64,000 bases of DNA from Oleidesulfovibrio alaskensis DSM 16109 (GTDB taxonomy: Bacteria > Desulfobacterota > Desulfovibrionia > Desulfovibrionales > Desulfovibrionaceae). Location: contig NZ_KI519495.1 of NCBI RefSeq assembly GCF_000482745.1, positions 184,888 to 248,887 on the forward strand. The letters run 5' to 3'. The position numbers and the translations under genes were made by a program. Shown here piece by piece: positions 16,702 through 25,232 of this stretch (its first letter is position 1; each line of letters starts with the position of its first letter). The notes under the pieces are model-generated. The model was not told the origin of the DNA, made no database searches, and was given only the letters and a program-made list of their open reading frames with translations.

Positions 16702-17125
16702 CGTTGAAAAACTGTTTTCCAGCCCTATGGTAATCCCCCCGAAAAAGAATGGCCCTGACTTTCCGTGAATCGAGATTTCTGCATTGCCGTCCCCTTGAGG
16801 GCAGTTTGCCAGAAATCTCTACCATGCGCGGTCCTATTTTAGGGGAAGGGTACAATAGTTCTTGGGAACCAATTTCTCTATCGAGATAAATTCCATTTTG
16901 ATTTGCTGATGTTGGGGTGCTTTCAACATGGCAACATTATAAGAACCCCCCCGCCGTTTGGCGAGGGCTTGCCAGCAGTCTGAAGCCCGGCAGCATGCTG
17001 CCGGGCTTCATCGTTTTCATAGTGCACAGACCATCGGGTGCAGGAAACAGAGCACATTCAGCCCCTGCCGGGGCCGCCAAAGACAGCAGAACCTGTCCCG
17101 CGGCCGCCTGCACTGCTGTGCAGCA
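16702..17125. other. Gene-free DNA after tRNA-Arg with long inverted repeats
   Basis: No credible gene. Most of it is more AT-rich than its surroundings. It contains a 10-bp inverted repeat, GAGATTTCTG (16772-16781) / CAGAAATCTC (16810-16819), whose 28-nt interior can pair further (TGCC/GGCA). It also contains the large palindrome at 16981-17010. Position just 3' of a tRNA is typical of integration sites, but no integrase or duplicated tRNA end is seen here. Confidence 0.5.
16981..17010. terminator. Perfect 30-bp palindrome, possible bidirectional terminator
   Basis: The 15-base arm TGAAGCCCGGCAGCA is followed directly by its exact reverse complement. It lies 116 bp beyond the end of the glycine-betaine-binding protein gene on the minus strand, and downstream of the tRNA on the plus strand. 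There is no long T-run, only TCGTTTTC on the plus side, so termination is plausible but not certain. Confidence 0.5.
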
Positions 17126-18046
17126 TCAGGAAAAGGCGGCACGCACCGCGTCAATGCCCGGGGTGCCGTCAGCTGCATTTACGCCCTTCAACCATGTTTC
17201 CACGGTATCCAGATTGGCACCTATCCAGTCGCGGGCCACATCGGCGGGCTTGCGCTTTTTAAACCCGTATTCATTGATCCACTCGCTCTGCGTGGCTCCC
17301 TTGATATACAGGTTGGCAAGGAATTTGTGCACCTGAGGAAAGCGATCTCTGAAGTCGAGGCTTGCCAGCGTGTACACAGTGCTTTTATTCACCAGACCTT
17401 CCGTACCGGGCACGCCTTCAAGGAATTTCATATCCATCTGATATATCATCCAGTGAGGCTGCCAGCCGTGGAACACCACCCATTCGCCGGCACGCACCTT
17501 GTCCTGCACGGCGCGGATCATGGCCGGTACGGGACTGCACAGCATTTTCCAGTCGCCCAGTCCTGCCACGTCATTTTTGACTATCTGCTCGGTGGAAACC
17601 TGCATGCCGCTGCCGACTTCAATGCTGTAAATGGTATGATCGAATTTATCGGCATACTTATCAAGATCGGCTATGGAGCGCACTCCGGCTTCCCACACAT
17701 ATGTGGGCACGGCCAGACTCACCCCTGCTTCGTCAAGGTTCACTCCGACGATGTCAACGGCGTTTTTTTCCTTCAGCGGTCTGAACATCTCATTCTGCAG
17801 AGGAATCCAGCTCGCCACATACACGTCCACATCGCCGGTGGTCAGACCATTGTACACAATGGCAGGACCCACCTCCAACTGCTCGGTATCGTACCCCATG
17901 GCTTCGATAATCTGGGCGAGGACTTCTGTCTTCACCGTCACGCCGGGCCACGGCGGCACGCCGAAACGCACGGTATCAGCCTGTGCCTGCAACGGCAGAA
18001 CAACACAACATGCCAGCAATACAATGTACAATAACGATTTTCTCAA
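17126..18046 (-). CDS. Glycine betaine/proline-type ABC transporter, periplasmic binding protein (copy 1)
   Basis: Secreted osmolyte or quaternary-amine receptor of the OpuAC/ProX family, 306 residues. A hydrophobic signal sequence (RKSLLYIVLLACCVVLPLQAQA) precedes the mature start DTVRFGVPPWPGVTVKTEVL. Family blocks include YDTEQLEVGPAIVYNGLTTG, VWEAGVRSIADL and VVFHGWQPHWM, whose aromatic residues fit cation-pi binding of a trimethylammonium group. No ATG suits; a TTG at 18046 with GGGAGGT five bases upstream is the best start and matches the length of the neighbouring copy. It lies 134 bp downstream of copy 2 on the same strand. No permease or ATPase is adjacent, so the pair may feed a transporter encoded elsewhere. 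Confidence 0.87.
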   Translation of the reverse strand: MRKSLLYIVLLACCVVLPLQAQADTVRFGVPPWPGVTVKTEVLAQIIEAMGYDTEQLEVGPAIVYNGLTTGDVDVYVASWIPLQNEMFRPLKEKNAVDIVGVNLDEAGVSLAVPTYVWEAGVRSIADLDKYADKFDHTIYSIEVGSGMQVSTEQIVKNDVAGLGDWKMLCSPVPAMIRAVQDKVRAGEWVVFHGWQPHWMIYQMDMKFLEGVPGTEGLVNKSTVYTLASLDFRDRFPQVHKFLANLYIKGATQSEWINEYGFKKRKPADVARDWIGANLDTVETWLKGVNAADGTPGIDAVRAAFS

Positions 18047-18180
18047 ACCGACCTCCCTGTCAGGGTCCGGCCGGCGGCTTGGCAATGAAGCCGCCCGGCA
18101 CAAAAAACACACGGGCCTGCGGCCTTTCTGCGTGTGTGCACCCGCCGCCGCGACCCCATGCCGCGGCGGCGGAAAAAATA

Positions 18181-19104
18181 TCAGCGCTTAAAAGCGGCAC
18201 GCACGGCATCAATTCCGGCACTGCCGTCAGCGGCGGTCACCCCGTCAAGCCATGTTGCCACCGTGTCAATATTCGCGCGAATCCAGTCTGAAGCCACTTT
18301 TTCAGGAGCCGTCTTTCTGAACCCGAAATCATTTATCCACTGGCTTTGCGTGGCTCCCCGCACATAAAACTTTTTAAGAAAGGCATGCACCTGCGGATGA
18401 CGCGTGGCAAACTGCCTGCTGGCAATGGTGTACACCACGCTTTCGCTGACCAGCTTTTCAGTACCGGGGACACCTTCAAGATACTTCATATCAATCTGAA
18501 AGTTCATCCAGTGGGGCTGCCAGCCGTGAAAAACCACCCATTTGCCTGCCCGTATGCGTTCCTGCACCGCCCGCAGCATGACCGGTGTGGTACTGCTCAC
18601 CTGTGTCCAGTCGCCCAGCCCCGCCACATCGTCATGTATCATTTCCTCTGTACTGGTCTGCATGCCGCTGCCGACCTCGATGCCGTAGATGGTGCGGTCG
18701 AACATCTCGCCGCGGGCATCAAGGTCCGCAATGGAACGCACACCGGCTTCCCATACATAGGAGGGAACACACAGGCTGGTACCGGCTTCATCGATATTCA
18801 CCGCCACAACATCAATGGCCTTTTTGTCTCTGAGCGGCAGAAACATTTCGTTCTGCTGAGGAATCCACGCAGCCACACACACGTCCACGTCGTCAGTTGT
18901 CAGCCCTTTGTAGATAATGGGGGGACCTATTTCGAGCTGCACGGTGTCGTACCCCATGGCTTCCAGTATCTGGCACACCACTTCCGACTTGACGGTCACA
19001 CCGGGCCATGGCGGCACGCCGAATCTGATGGCGTCGGCCTGAGCTGCAACCGGCAGGCACAAAAAGGAAACAAGCAGCAACGTCACCCCGAATAAACGCT
19101 TCAC
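18181..19104 (-). CDS. Glycine betaine/proline-type ABC transporter, periplasmic binding protein (copy 2)
   Basis: Tandem paralogue of the gene at 17126, 307 residues, strongly similar throughout by eye (IRFGVPPWPGVTVKSEVV, VWEAGVRSIADLD, IYGIEVGSGMQTSTE, WVVFHGWQPHWMNFQ, GATQSQWINDFGF). A signal peptide occupies about residues 1-23. The start is GTG at 19104 with AGGAGGT six bases upstream. It is the promoter-proximal copy: 578 bp of gene-free DNA lie upstream. Differences between the copies fall in segments such as YADKFDHTIYS versus ARGEMFDRTIYG, so ligand range could differ. Which quaternary amine is bound cannot be told from sequence. Confidence 0.88.
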   Translation of the reverse strand: MKRLFGVTLLLVSFLCLPVAAQADAIRFGVPPWPGVTVKSEVVCQILEAMGYDTVQLEIGPPIIYKGLTTDDVDVCVAAWIPQQNEMFLPLRDKKAIDVVAVNIDEAGTSLCVPSYVWEAGVRSIADLDARGEMFDRTIYGIEVGSGMQTSTEEMIHDDVAGLGDWTQVSSTTPVMLRAVQERIRAGKWVVFHGWQPHWMNFQIDMKYLEGVPGTEKLVSESVVYTIASRQFATRHPQVHAFLKKFYVRGATQSQWINDFGFRKTAPEKVASDWIRANIDTVATWLDGVTAADGSAGIDAVRAAFKR

Positions 19105-19523
19105 GTCAACCTCCTGAAATCAGCTGGCCGAAACACAGACAGACCACAACAGCCGTGTCTGCTTTCAGCACATTACGATACGGGCAGTATACGTGGTAGT
19201 AAATTTTTGTTTGAGTGTCAAATATCATAATACATCGCAGCAACACCTACCAAGCAATACCCGAATACGTCATCTTGATAATGCCGTAATCATCGCTCTT
19301 ATCACCGGCCATCATCCTTTCATACAGCCAGATGCAAATCATTCTATGCGCATGCTGATCACATGCAATATTGCGTGTGCAATATGCATATTTTCACTAT
19401 TGCATCGTACAATGTGCATAATGCAGTTATATTCCGTATCGAAGCACGCCTGCGCCATGCACACCATACACGAGGCGGCCCGACCGCCCCCGGCCCGGCC
19501 TCTGCTGACCGGGCATGCCGTAC

Positions 19524-19541
19524 ATGTTGCATATGCTACAT
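19524..19541. promoter_or_regulatory. Near-perfect 18-bp palindrome upstream of the purine operon
   Basis: ATGTTGCATATGCTACAT: all positions pair except one symmetric T/T pair. It lies 143 bp before the binding-protein start and 48 bp before the putative -35, a suitable place for an activator or repressor site. The binding factor is unknown. Confidence 0.45.
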
Positions 19542-19588
19542 TTATCCCTGCATTGCGGTCTCTCCTTCCGGTTTCATGCCCGCGCAGA

Positions 19589-19617
19589 TTGACAACGGTC
19601 AGTTACGGTGCTTTCAT
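19589..19617 (+). promoter_or_regulatory. Putative promoter of the purine uptake operon
   Basis: Consensus -35 TTGACA (19589-19594), 17-bp spacer, and a weak -10 TTTCAT (19612-19617), giving a leader of about 60 nt before the start codon at 19684. A poor -10 would fit an activated promoter. Confidence 0.45.
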
Positions 19618-19683
19618 ATTTTGTTGCGCCCGCTTTCGGGCGATTCCATTTTCTACAGTACGGTCCCGTGAGGAGAAACACAG

Positions 19684-20778
19684 ATGACCAAACGTATTTG
19701 CTCTTTTCTGGCAGCCGTGACGCTGCTGTTGTGTGCCGCCATGCCCGCCATGGCCGAAGGTAAACTACGGGTAGCCTTCGCTCTTTTGGGCACCATTGAC
19801 GACCGCGGCTGGAACACCGCCCATTACAAAGGCATTCAGCAGCTCAAGGAAGCTCTGGGCGACAAGATTGAAATCGCCTACACCGAAAACGTGGGCCCCC
19901 AGAATGCCGAACGCGTGCTGCGCAATTATGCACAGCAGGGCTACGACCTCATCTTCGGCACCAGCTTTCCGCACATGGATGCCATCGAGCGTGTTGCAAA
20001 AGACTTCCCTGACATCAAGTTCGAACACTGCTCCGGCTACAAGATGGGCCCGAACCTGAGCAACTATTTCGCACGCATGTATCAGGCCGAATATCTGGCC
20101 GGATACACCGCAGGGCTCATGGGGTTCACCCGTGTGGGCACCGTGGGCACGCACCCCATCCCCGAACCCATCCGCGGTATCAACTCCTTTACGCTGGGCC
20201 TCATCCGCGGGCTTGAAGAAGCCGGCATCGCCTATGACAAATCCACCCTGAACACCGTGGTCTGGATGAAATCATGGGCCGATCCCATCAAGGAAACCAC
20301 GCTGGCCGAAACACTGGCCGACCGTGACCACGACCTTATCCGCCAGATGGCCGACACCCCCGAAAGCTCGCTGGCCGCATGCGCCCGCGACCTGCCCGCG
20401 GTGGGCTACGGCAGCCCCGCAGAAGAATACGGCGCGGACTGTGTTCTTACCTCCACCGTATTCAACTGGGGCAACTACTACGTGCAGACCGTGCAGTCGG
20501 CTCTCGACGGCACATGGCAGGCCCGCTCCTACTGGCGCGGCTTTGACGACGATGCCATCCGCCTGACGGCATTCGGCAGCCATGTTCCCGCCGACGTGCG
20601 GGCCAAAGTGGAAGCGCTGCGCGATGAGCTTGCCAAAGGCAACGACCGCATATTCGCAGGCCCTGTCAAAGACCAGTCCGGCAAGGTCATCATTGCCGAA
20701 GGACAGCAGGCTTCGGACGCCGACCTGCTGGGCATGATGGTTTTCGTTGACGGAGTAAGCGGCAATCTGCCGCAGTAA
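19684..20778 (+). CDS. BMP-family ABC transporter substrate-binding protein (purine/nucleoside type)
   Basis: Periplasmic receptor of the basic membrane protein (PnrA-like) family, 364 residues. The signal peptide MTKRICSFLAAVTLLLCAAMPAMA lacks a lipobox Cys, so it is soluble rather than a lipoprotein. Family blocks: KLRVAFALLGTIDDRGWNTAHYKGI, YDLIFGTSFPHMDAI, EYLAGYTAGLMG, GTHPIPEPIRGINSFTLG, and WKSWADP-like KSWADPIKE. AGGAG lies 9 bp before the ATG. It heads a six-gene unit with a phosphoribosyltransferase, ATPase, two permeases and adenine deaminase, which makes a purine base or nucleoside the likely ligand. Confidence 0.88.
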   Translation: MTKRICSFLAAVTLLLCAAMPAMAEGKLRVAFALLGTIDDRGWNTAHYKGIQQLKEALGDKIEIAYTENVGPQNAERVLRNYAQQGYDLIFGTSFPHMDAIERVAKDFPDIKFEHCSGYKMGPNLSNYFARMYQAEYLAGYTAGLMGFTRVGTVGTHPIPEPIRGINSFTLGLIRGLEEAGIAYDKSTLNTVVWMKSWADPIKETTLAETLADRDHDLIRQMADTPESSLAACARDLPAVGYGSPAEEYGADCVLTSTVFNWGNYYVQTVQSALDGTWQARSYWRGFDDDAIRLTAFGSHVPADVRAKVEALRDELAKGNDRIFAGPVKDQSGKVIIAEGQQASDADLLGMMVFVDGVSGNLPQ

Positions 20779-20919
20779 CTCCGCGTCGAAACAGCCATAA
20801 CGGTTTTCCGGCTCCGGGTCGCATTGCGGCCCGGAGTCTCCTGTTTCCGTACCTTTCACAGCGTGCCAGACGGGGATGGCATAGGGCTGCCCTGCTGTCG
20901 TGCGCAACAAGGAGACTCC

Positions 20920-21567
20920 ATGGACGTTCTGCAAGGTCTTGATTCCGGTGAAAAATACCGCTGGGAGGTCAAAGGTCTGCCCTACGCCGTCGAACTGCCG
21001 CTGGTGCGGCTGCCTGCCGACGGCAGAACGCTGAAGATAGCATCGCTCAATCTGGTGGGGCAGATACGCCTGAACCGCGACTTAGGGCGCCTGCTGGCTG
21101 CAAAAGTGCGTGAAGTGGTGGGCACCATGGACGACGTGGTTATGCTGACAGTGGTGGAAAAAGGCCTGCAGCTGGCACAGGTGGTGGCCGAAGAACTGGG
21201 GCTGGAAGCCGTGGCGGTGGCATACAACCGCATCAAGCCGCATATGGAGGCGCAGCGACGGCCGGTGATACAGATAGGCGCATCATCCATCACCAGCGGC
21301 GGCAAATTTCTGGCCCTGTACGAACGCGACATGAACCTGCTGGCCCGCGGCAGACGTTTCATTCTCATGGACGATGTGGTCTCGTCCGGCGGCACCATAT
21401 TCAGTCTGGCAGACATACTGGAAGAAGTGGCCAGACAGAAAGATATGCCGGCGCCGGTCATTGCCGGGGTTTTCTGTGCCGCCACCGAGGGCGAACAATC
21501 GCCCCTGCTGCCCGCACCCGTATACGGGCTGGGCAAGCTGCCCGAACCCGTGGTGGAGCCGGAATAG
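20920..21567 (+). CDS. Purine-type phosphoribosyltransferase
   Basis: Cytoplasmic PRTase-fold enzyme, 215 residues, expected to join a purine base to PRPP. The PRPP-binding loop is FILMDDVVSSGGTIFSL at about residues 147-163; a basic/aromatic block VAVAYNRIKPHMEAQRRPV precedes it. It resembles the adenine/xanthine phosphoribosyltransferase group more than hypoxanthine types, but some members of this group are regulators rather than enzymes. The start at 20920 follows AAGGAGA; an upstream in-frame start is longer and has no support. Its stop TAG is only 1 bp before the ATPase start, so expression is coupled with import. Confidence 0.78.
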   Translation: MDVLQGLDSGEKYRWEVKGLPYAVELPLVRLPADGRTLKIASLNLVGQIRLNRDLGRLLAAKVREVVGTMDDVVMLTVVEKGLQLAQVVAEELGLEAVAVAYNRIKPHMEAQRRPVIQIGASSITSGGKFLALYERDMNLLARGRRFILMDDVVSSGGTIFSLADILEEVARQKDMPAPVIAGVFCAATEGEQSPLLPAPVYGLGKLPEPVVEPE

Positions 21568-21568
21568 C

Positions 21569-23101
21569 ATGAATGCTCCGCTTCTTGCCTGCGAAGGAAT
21601 CAGCAAACGGTTCGGTCCTGTCTGTGCCAACACAGGCATCGACCTTGCCGTGCACGCCGGTCAGGTAGTGGCCCTGCTGGGAGAAAACGGCGCAGGCAAA
21701 TCCACGCTCATGTCCATCATTGCAGGCCGCTACCGGCCTGATGAAGGCACTATCCGCATTGACGGCCAGCCGGTGCAGTTTTCTTCTCCGGCGCAGGCCA
21801 TGCAGCGCGGCATAGGCATGGTCTACCAGCGGTTCATGCTGGTAGACACGCTGACAGCCGCAGAAAACGTGCTGCTGGCAGCCGATGCCTGCGGCCGGCG
21901 CCTGTCCATGAAGCAGGTGGTGGCGCACATGCGCACACTGGCAGAACGCTACGGGCTGCACGTCGATCCGGCAGCCCGCATCCGCGACCTTTCCATGGGC
22001 GGCAGGCAGCGGGTCGAAATACTCAAGCTGCTGGTGCAGAATGCGCGGGTACTGATCTTCGACGAGCCCACGGCCGTTCTGGCAAAGCCTGAGGTGGCGG
22101 GGCTGTTTGATGTTTTCCGCAAGCTCAAGGCGGACGGCCGCGGCATTCTGTTCATCACACACAAACTGGATGAAGTGATGGAAGCCGCCGACCGCATCGC
22201 CATCCTGCGGCGCGGACGCATCGTGGCCGGCAGCGAGCCCGGACGCATCAACAACAAGCTGGAACTGGCCCGCCTGATGGTGGGACGTGAAGTGGTGCTG
22301 CGCGTGGACAAGCCCGAAATGCCCGCCGGTGAAGTGGTCTTCGAGGTGCACAGGTTGTCCGCGGCATCACCGCTGGGGGGCTTTTCAGACATCAGCTTCA
22401 GTGTGCGCAAAGGTGAAGTGTTCGCCATTGTGGGGGTAGCGGGCAACGGACAGGAGGCTCTTGCGGCAGCCGTGGCGGGACGTACTCCGGCGTCGGGCGG
22501 CACCATCCGGTACCGCGGCACCGCATACAGCACGGCGGCATGGGCCCGCCACCGGCCGCGCTCACTTTCCTATGTTCCCGAAGACAGACACCATACCGGC
22601 AGTATCGGCAGCATGACACTGGCCGACAACTTTTTTCTTACCCGTCTGGACAAGGCGGGCAACGGGCCGTGGCTGGACCGCAGCCATATGCACGAAGAAA
22701 CGGAACAGGCCGTACGCCGGTTTGAAATTGTGGCACACAGCACGCGGACACCGGCCGGAACCCTTTCCGGCGGCAATCTGCAAAAACTGCTGCTGGCGCG
22801 GGAAATGGCCGATGACCCTGCACTGTTCATTGCCGAACAGCCCACACAGGGACTGGACATCAAAGCCACGGAAGACGTGTGGTCGGCCATGCTGGCCCAG
22901 CGCCGCCACTCTGCCGTGCTGCTGGTGACCGGCGACCTGAGAGAAGCCCTGTCGCTGGCAGACAGAGTGGCCGTCATGTTCCGCGGCCGGTTCATGGACA
23001 TCATCGATACACAGGACGCCGATTCCGTGGAGCGCATAGGTCTGCTCATGGCCGGCTCCACTGCCGCAGCGCCCGCCGCACCGTCCGGAGAAACAGCATG
23101 A
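21569..23101 (+). CDS. ABC transporter ATP-binding protein with two ABC domains (purine/nucleoside import)
   Basis: Tandem ATPase of the sugar/nucleoside (RbsA/NupA) type, 510 residues. Domain 1 has Walker A GENGAGKST, Q-loop YQRFML, signature variant LSMGGRQRVEI, Walker B VLIFDEPTAVL and switch His in ITHKLDE. Domain 2 has the degenerate Walker A GVAGNGQEAL, signature LSGGNLQKLLLARE and IAEQPTQGLD; the switch histidine is replaced (VTGDLREAL), as is common in the second half of this family. It starts 1 bp after the PRTase stop and overlaps the next permease by 4 bp (ATGA), a tightly coupled operon. Confidence 0.92.
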   Translation: MNAPLLACEGISKRFGPVCANTGIDLAVHAGQVVALLGENGAGKSTLMSIIAGRYRPDEGTIRIDGQPVQFSSPAQAMQRGIGMVYQRFMLVDTLTAAENVLLAADACGRRLSMKQVVAHMRTLAERYGLHVDPAARIRDLSMGGRQRVEILKLLVQNARVLIFDEPTAVLAKPEVAGLFDVFRKLKADGRGILFITHKLDEVMEAADRIAILRRGRIVAGSEPGRINNKLELARLMVGREVVLRVDKPEMPAGEVVFEVHRLSAASPLGGFSDISFSVRKGEVFAIVGVAGNGQEALAAAVAGRTPASGGTIRYRGTAYSTAAWARHRPRSLSYVPEDRHHTGSIGSMTLADNFFLTRLDKAGNGPWLDRSHMHEETEQAVRRFEIVAHSTRTPAGTLSGGNLQKLLLAREMADDPALFIAEQPTQGLDIKATEDVWSAMLAQRRHSAVLLVTGDLREALSLADRVAVMFRGRFMDIIDTQDADSVERIGLLMAGSTAAAPAAPSGETA

Positions 23102-24180
23102 TCCGTCTGGAAAAACGTCATACCCCGCTGCGCCACCCCAATCTGCTCACCCTGCTGCTGGCGCTGGCCACAGCCTTCATCACCGGAGCGCTGGTAATCA
23201 GCGCGTACGGCGCCAATCCGCTTACCGCGTATAGCCTTATGCTGCGCGGTGCGCTGGGGTCGGGCTACGGGCTGGCAGAAGTGGCCGTCAAAGCCATTCC
23301 TCTTACCTTAACCGGCCTTGCCGTGGCGCTGGCAGCCACCATGCAGCTGTGGAACATCGGCTGCGAAGGTCAGTTTGTCATGGGCGGCATCGGCGCCACC
23401 TGGGCGGCGCTCTACCTTGCGCCTTTTCTGCCGCCGTGGGCTGTACTGCCGGCTGTCATTCTGTGCGGCGCGGCCGCCGGCTGCCTGTGGGCTCTTATCC
23501 CCGCAGCGCTCAAAGTCTGGACCGATGTCAGTGAAATTCTTTCCACTCTGCTGCTGAACTATGTGGCCATAATCATAGTGGAACACCTGTACTTCGGCCC
23601 TTGGCGCGACCCCGGCGGGTTTGGTTTTCCGGGCACCATGACATTTCCGCAGCAAGCCATGCTCCCCCGTCTTTTCGGCATGCGCATCCATGCCGGTATC
23701 TTGCTGGCGCTGGCAGCCACGGCAGCACTGGCCGTCATGCTGGGGCGCAGCAAATGGGGCTACGCCACCCGCGTCATGGGCGCAGGGCCGCGGGCGGCAC
23801 GTTATGCAGGCATGAACGTGGGCCGCAACATACTGCTGGTCATGGGCATCAGCGGAGCTCTGGCCGGTCTGGCCGGCATGGGCGAAGTTTCCGCCATCCA
23901 CTACCGCCTGCAGGAAGGCTTCGCCTCCGGTTACGGCTTTGACGGCATCATCGTGGCCTGCCTGGCATCCATGCAGCCGTTGCGGGTACCTGCCTGCGCT
24001 GCCCTGCTGGGAGTCTTTCTGGTTGGAGGCGAACAGCTTTCCTCGTTCATGCAGCTGCCCGCATCCATCAGCCGCATACTTGAAGGGGCGCTGCTGTTCG
24101 GCTTTCTGCTGGGCGAAACCGTGCAACGCTACCACATACGTTTTACACCCGCAGCTGCCGCCGGAAATACCGATGCATGA
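23098..24180 (+). CDS. ABC transporter permease (BMP/purine type), first subunit
   Basis: Inner-membrane permease of 360 residues in the branched-chain/BMP superfamily. Hydrophobic helices run throughout; family blocks include AIPLTLTGLAVALAATMQLWNIGCEGQFVMGG and ILSTLLLNYVA, then GYATRVMGAGPRAARYAGMN and GFDGIIVACLA. The start ATG overlaps the ATPase stop. It pairs with the second permease 62 bp downstream to form the heterodimeric channel. The N-terminal 15 residues are basic and cytoplasmic. Confidence 0.9.
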   Translation: MIRLEKRHTPLRHPNLLTLLLALATAFITGALVISAYGANPLTAYSLMLRGALGSGYGLAEVAVKAIPLTLTGLAVALAATMQLWNIGCEGQFVMGGIGATWAALYLAPFLPPWAVLPAVILCGAAAGCLWALIPAALKVWTDVSEILSTLLLNYVAIIIVEHLYFGPWRDPGGFGFPGTMTFPQQAMLPRLFGMRIHAGILLALAATAALAVMLGRSKWGYATRVMGAGPRAARYAGMNVGRNILLVMGISGALAGLAGMGEVSAIHYRLQEGFASGYGFDGIIVACLASMQPLRVPACAALLGVFLVGGEQLSSFMQLPASISRILEGALLFGFLLGETVQRYHIRFTPAAAAGNTDA

Positions 24181-24242
24181 CGGCATGCTGTTTCCGGATA
24201 CGGCAAAAGAGGCAGGCACGACTGTCCTGTGCAGGAACAACC

Positions 24243-25172
24243 ATGATTGAAGATATTGTATTCATTTCAAAAATAGCCATGAAGTCTTCGGTGGCGGTGC
24301 TGTTTGCCGCGCTGGGAGAAATTTATGCCGAGCGTTCCGGAGTGCTCAATCTGGGCGTTGAAGGCATGATGCTGGTGGGCGCACTATGCGGCGTGGCCGC
24401 CGGACTGGCCACGGGAAACGTATGGCTGGGCGTGGCCGGCGGCATGCTGGCTGCCGGACTTTTTTCGCTGATACACGCTTTTTTTTCCATCACGCTGCGC
24501 GTCAACCAGACGCTTTCCGGTCTGGCGCTCACCATTCTGGGAGCCGGTCTGGCCAGCTTTCTGGGACGGGCATACATAGGCAAGGCCGCCCTGCGCATGA
24601 AGGTGTGGAACGTTCCCTATCTGCACGACATCCCCGTCGTCGGAAAAATATTTTTCACGCACACGCCGCTGGTGTATGTAGCCTATGTGCTGCTGCCGCT
24701 GGCAGCGTGGGTGCTGCTGCGCACCCGCACCGGCCTTAAAATACGCGCCGCGGGCGAAGATGCAGGCTCCGCAGATGCCATGGGTGTCAACGTGGTGCTG
24801 CTGCGCTATCTCTGCACATTTTTCGGCGGCTGCATGGCCGGGCTGGGGGGCGCGTATCTTTCCATCGCCTACACCCCCGGCTGGAAGGAAAACATGACCA
24901 TGGGACAGGGCTGGGTAGCCATCGCCATGGTCATCTTTGCCACGTGGTACCCGTTCCGCGCGTTTCTGGGCGCGCTGCTGTTCGGCGGACTCACGGCTCT
25001 GCAATTTTATTTTCAGGCGACGGGCATAGAAGTCATTCCCGTCAATCTGCTGCGCATGTTCCCGTACCTGATAACCATACTGGTGCTTATCGTGGTCATG
25101 CGGCTGGACAAAACCAGAGGCAGAGGCGGCGCACCGGCTTCGCTGGGCGTACCCTTCAGCCGGGAAGGCTAG
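24243..25172 (+). CDS. ABC transporter permease (BMP/purine type), second subunit
   Basis: Second channel subunit, 309 residues. Characteristic blocks are LFAALGEIYAERSGVLNLGVEGMMLVGAL near the N-terminus, LSGLALTILGAGLASFLGR, GLKIRAAGEDAGSADAMGVNV (the EAA-like cytoplasmic loop) and AYTPGWKENMTMGQGWVAIAMVIFATW. The ATG at 24243 has AGGA upstream; the in-frame ATG 66 bp earlier overlaps the first permease and is not membrane-like. Together with the upstream genes it completes a BMP-type purine importer. Confidence 0.9.
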   Translation: MIEDIVFISKIAMKSSVAVLFAALGEIYAERSGVLNLGVEGMMLVGALCGVAAGLATGNVWLGVAGGMLAAGLFSLIHAFFSITLRVNQTLSGLALTILGAGLASFLGRAYIGKAALRMKVWNVPYLHDIPVVGKIFFTHTPLVYVAYVLLPLAAWVLLRTRTGLKIRAAGEDAGSADAMGVNVVLLRYLCTFFGGCMAGLGGAYLSIAYTPGWKENMTMGQGWVAIAMVIFATWYPFRAFLGALLFGGLTALQFYFQATGIEVIPVNLLRMFPYLITILVLIVVMRLDKTRGRGGAPASLGVPFSREG

Positions 25173-25232
25173 CGGCCCCGCGCCGCGTAACAGGCACCGC
25201 CGCATACAGCGGCTGCCGGAGGACAAACAGAC

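Larger units (their letters stand above)
19105..19683. other. Long intergenic control region between binding-protein and purine operons
   Basis: Gene-free, AT-rich in its left two thirds. Between about 19330 and 19440 there is a dense cluster of TGCA/ATGCAT words, including the palindromes GCAATATTGC and AATATGCATATT. Two further signals nearer the purine operon are listed separately (19524 and 19589). No RNA-gene signature was recognised. Confidence 0.5.
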
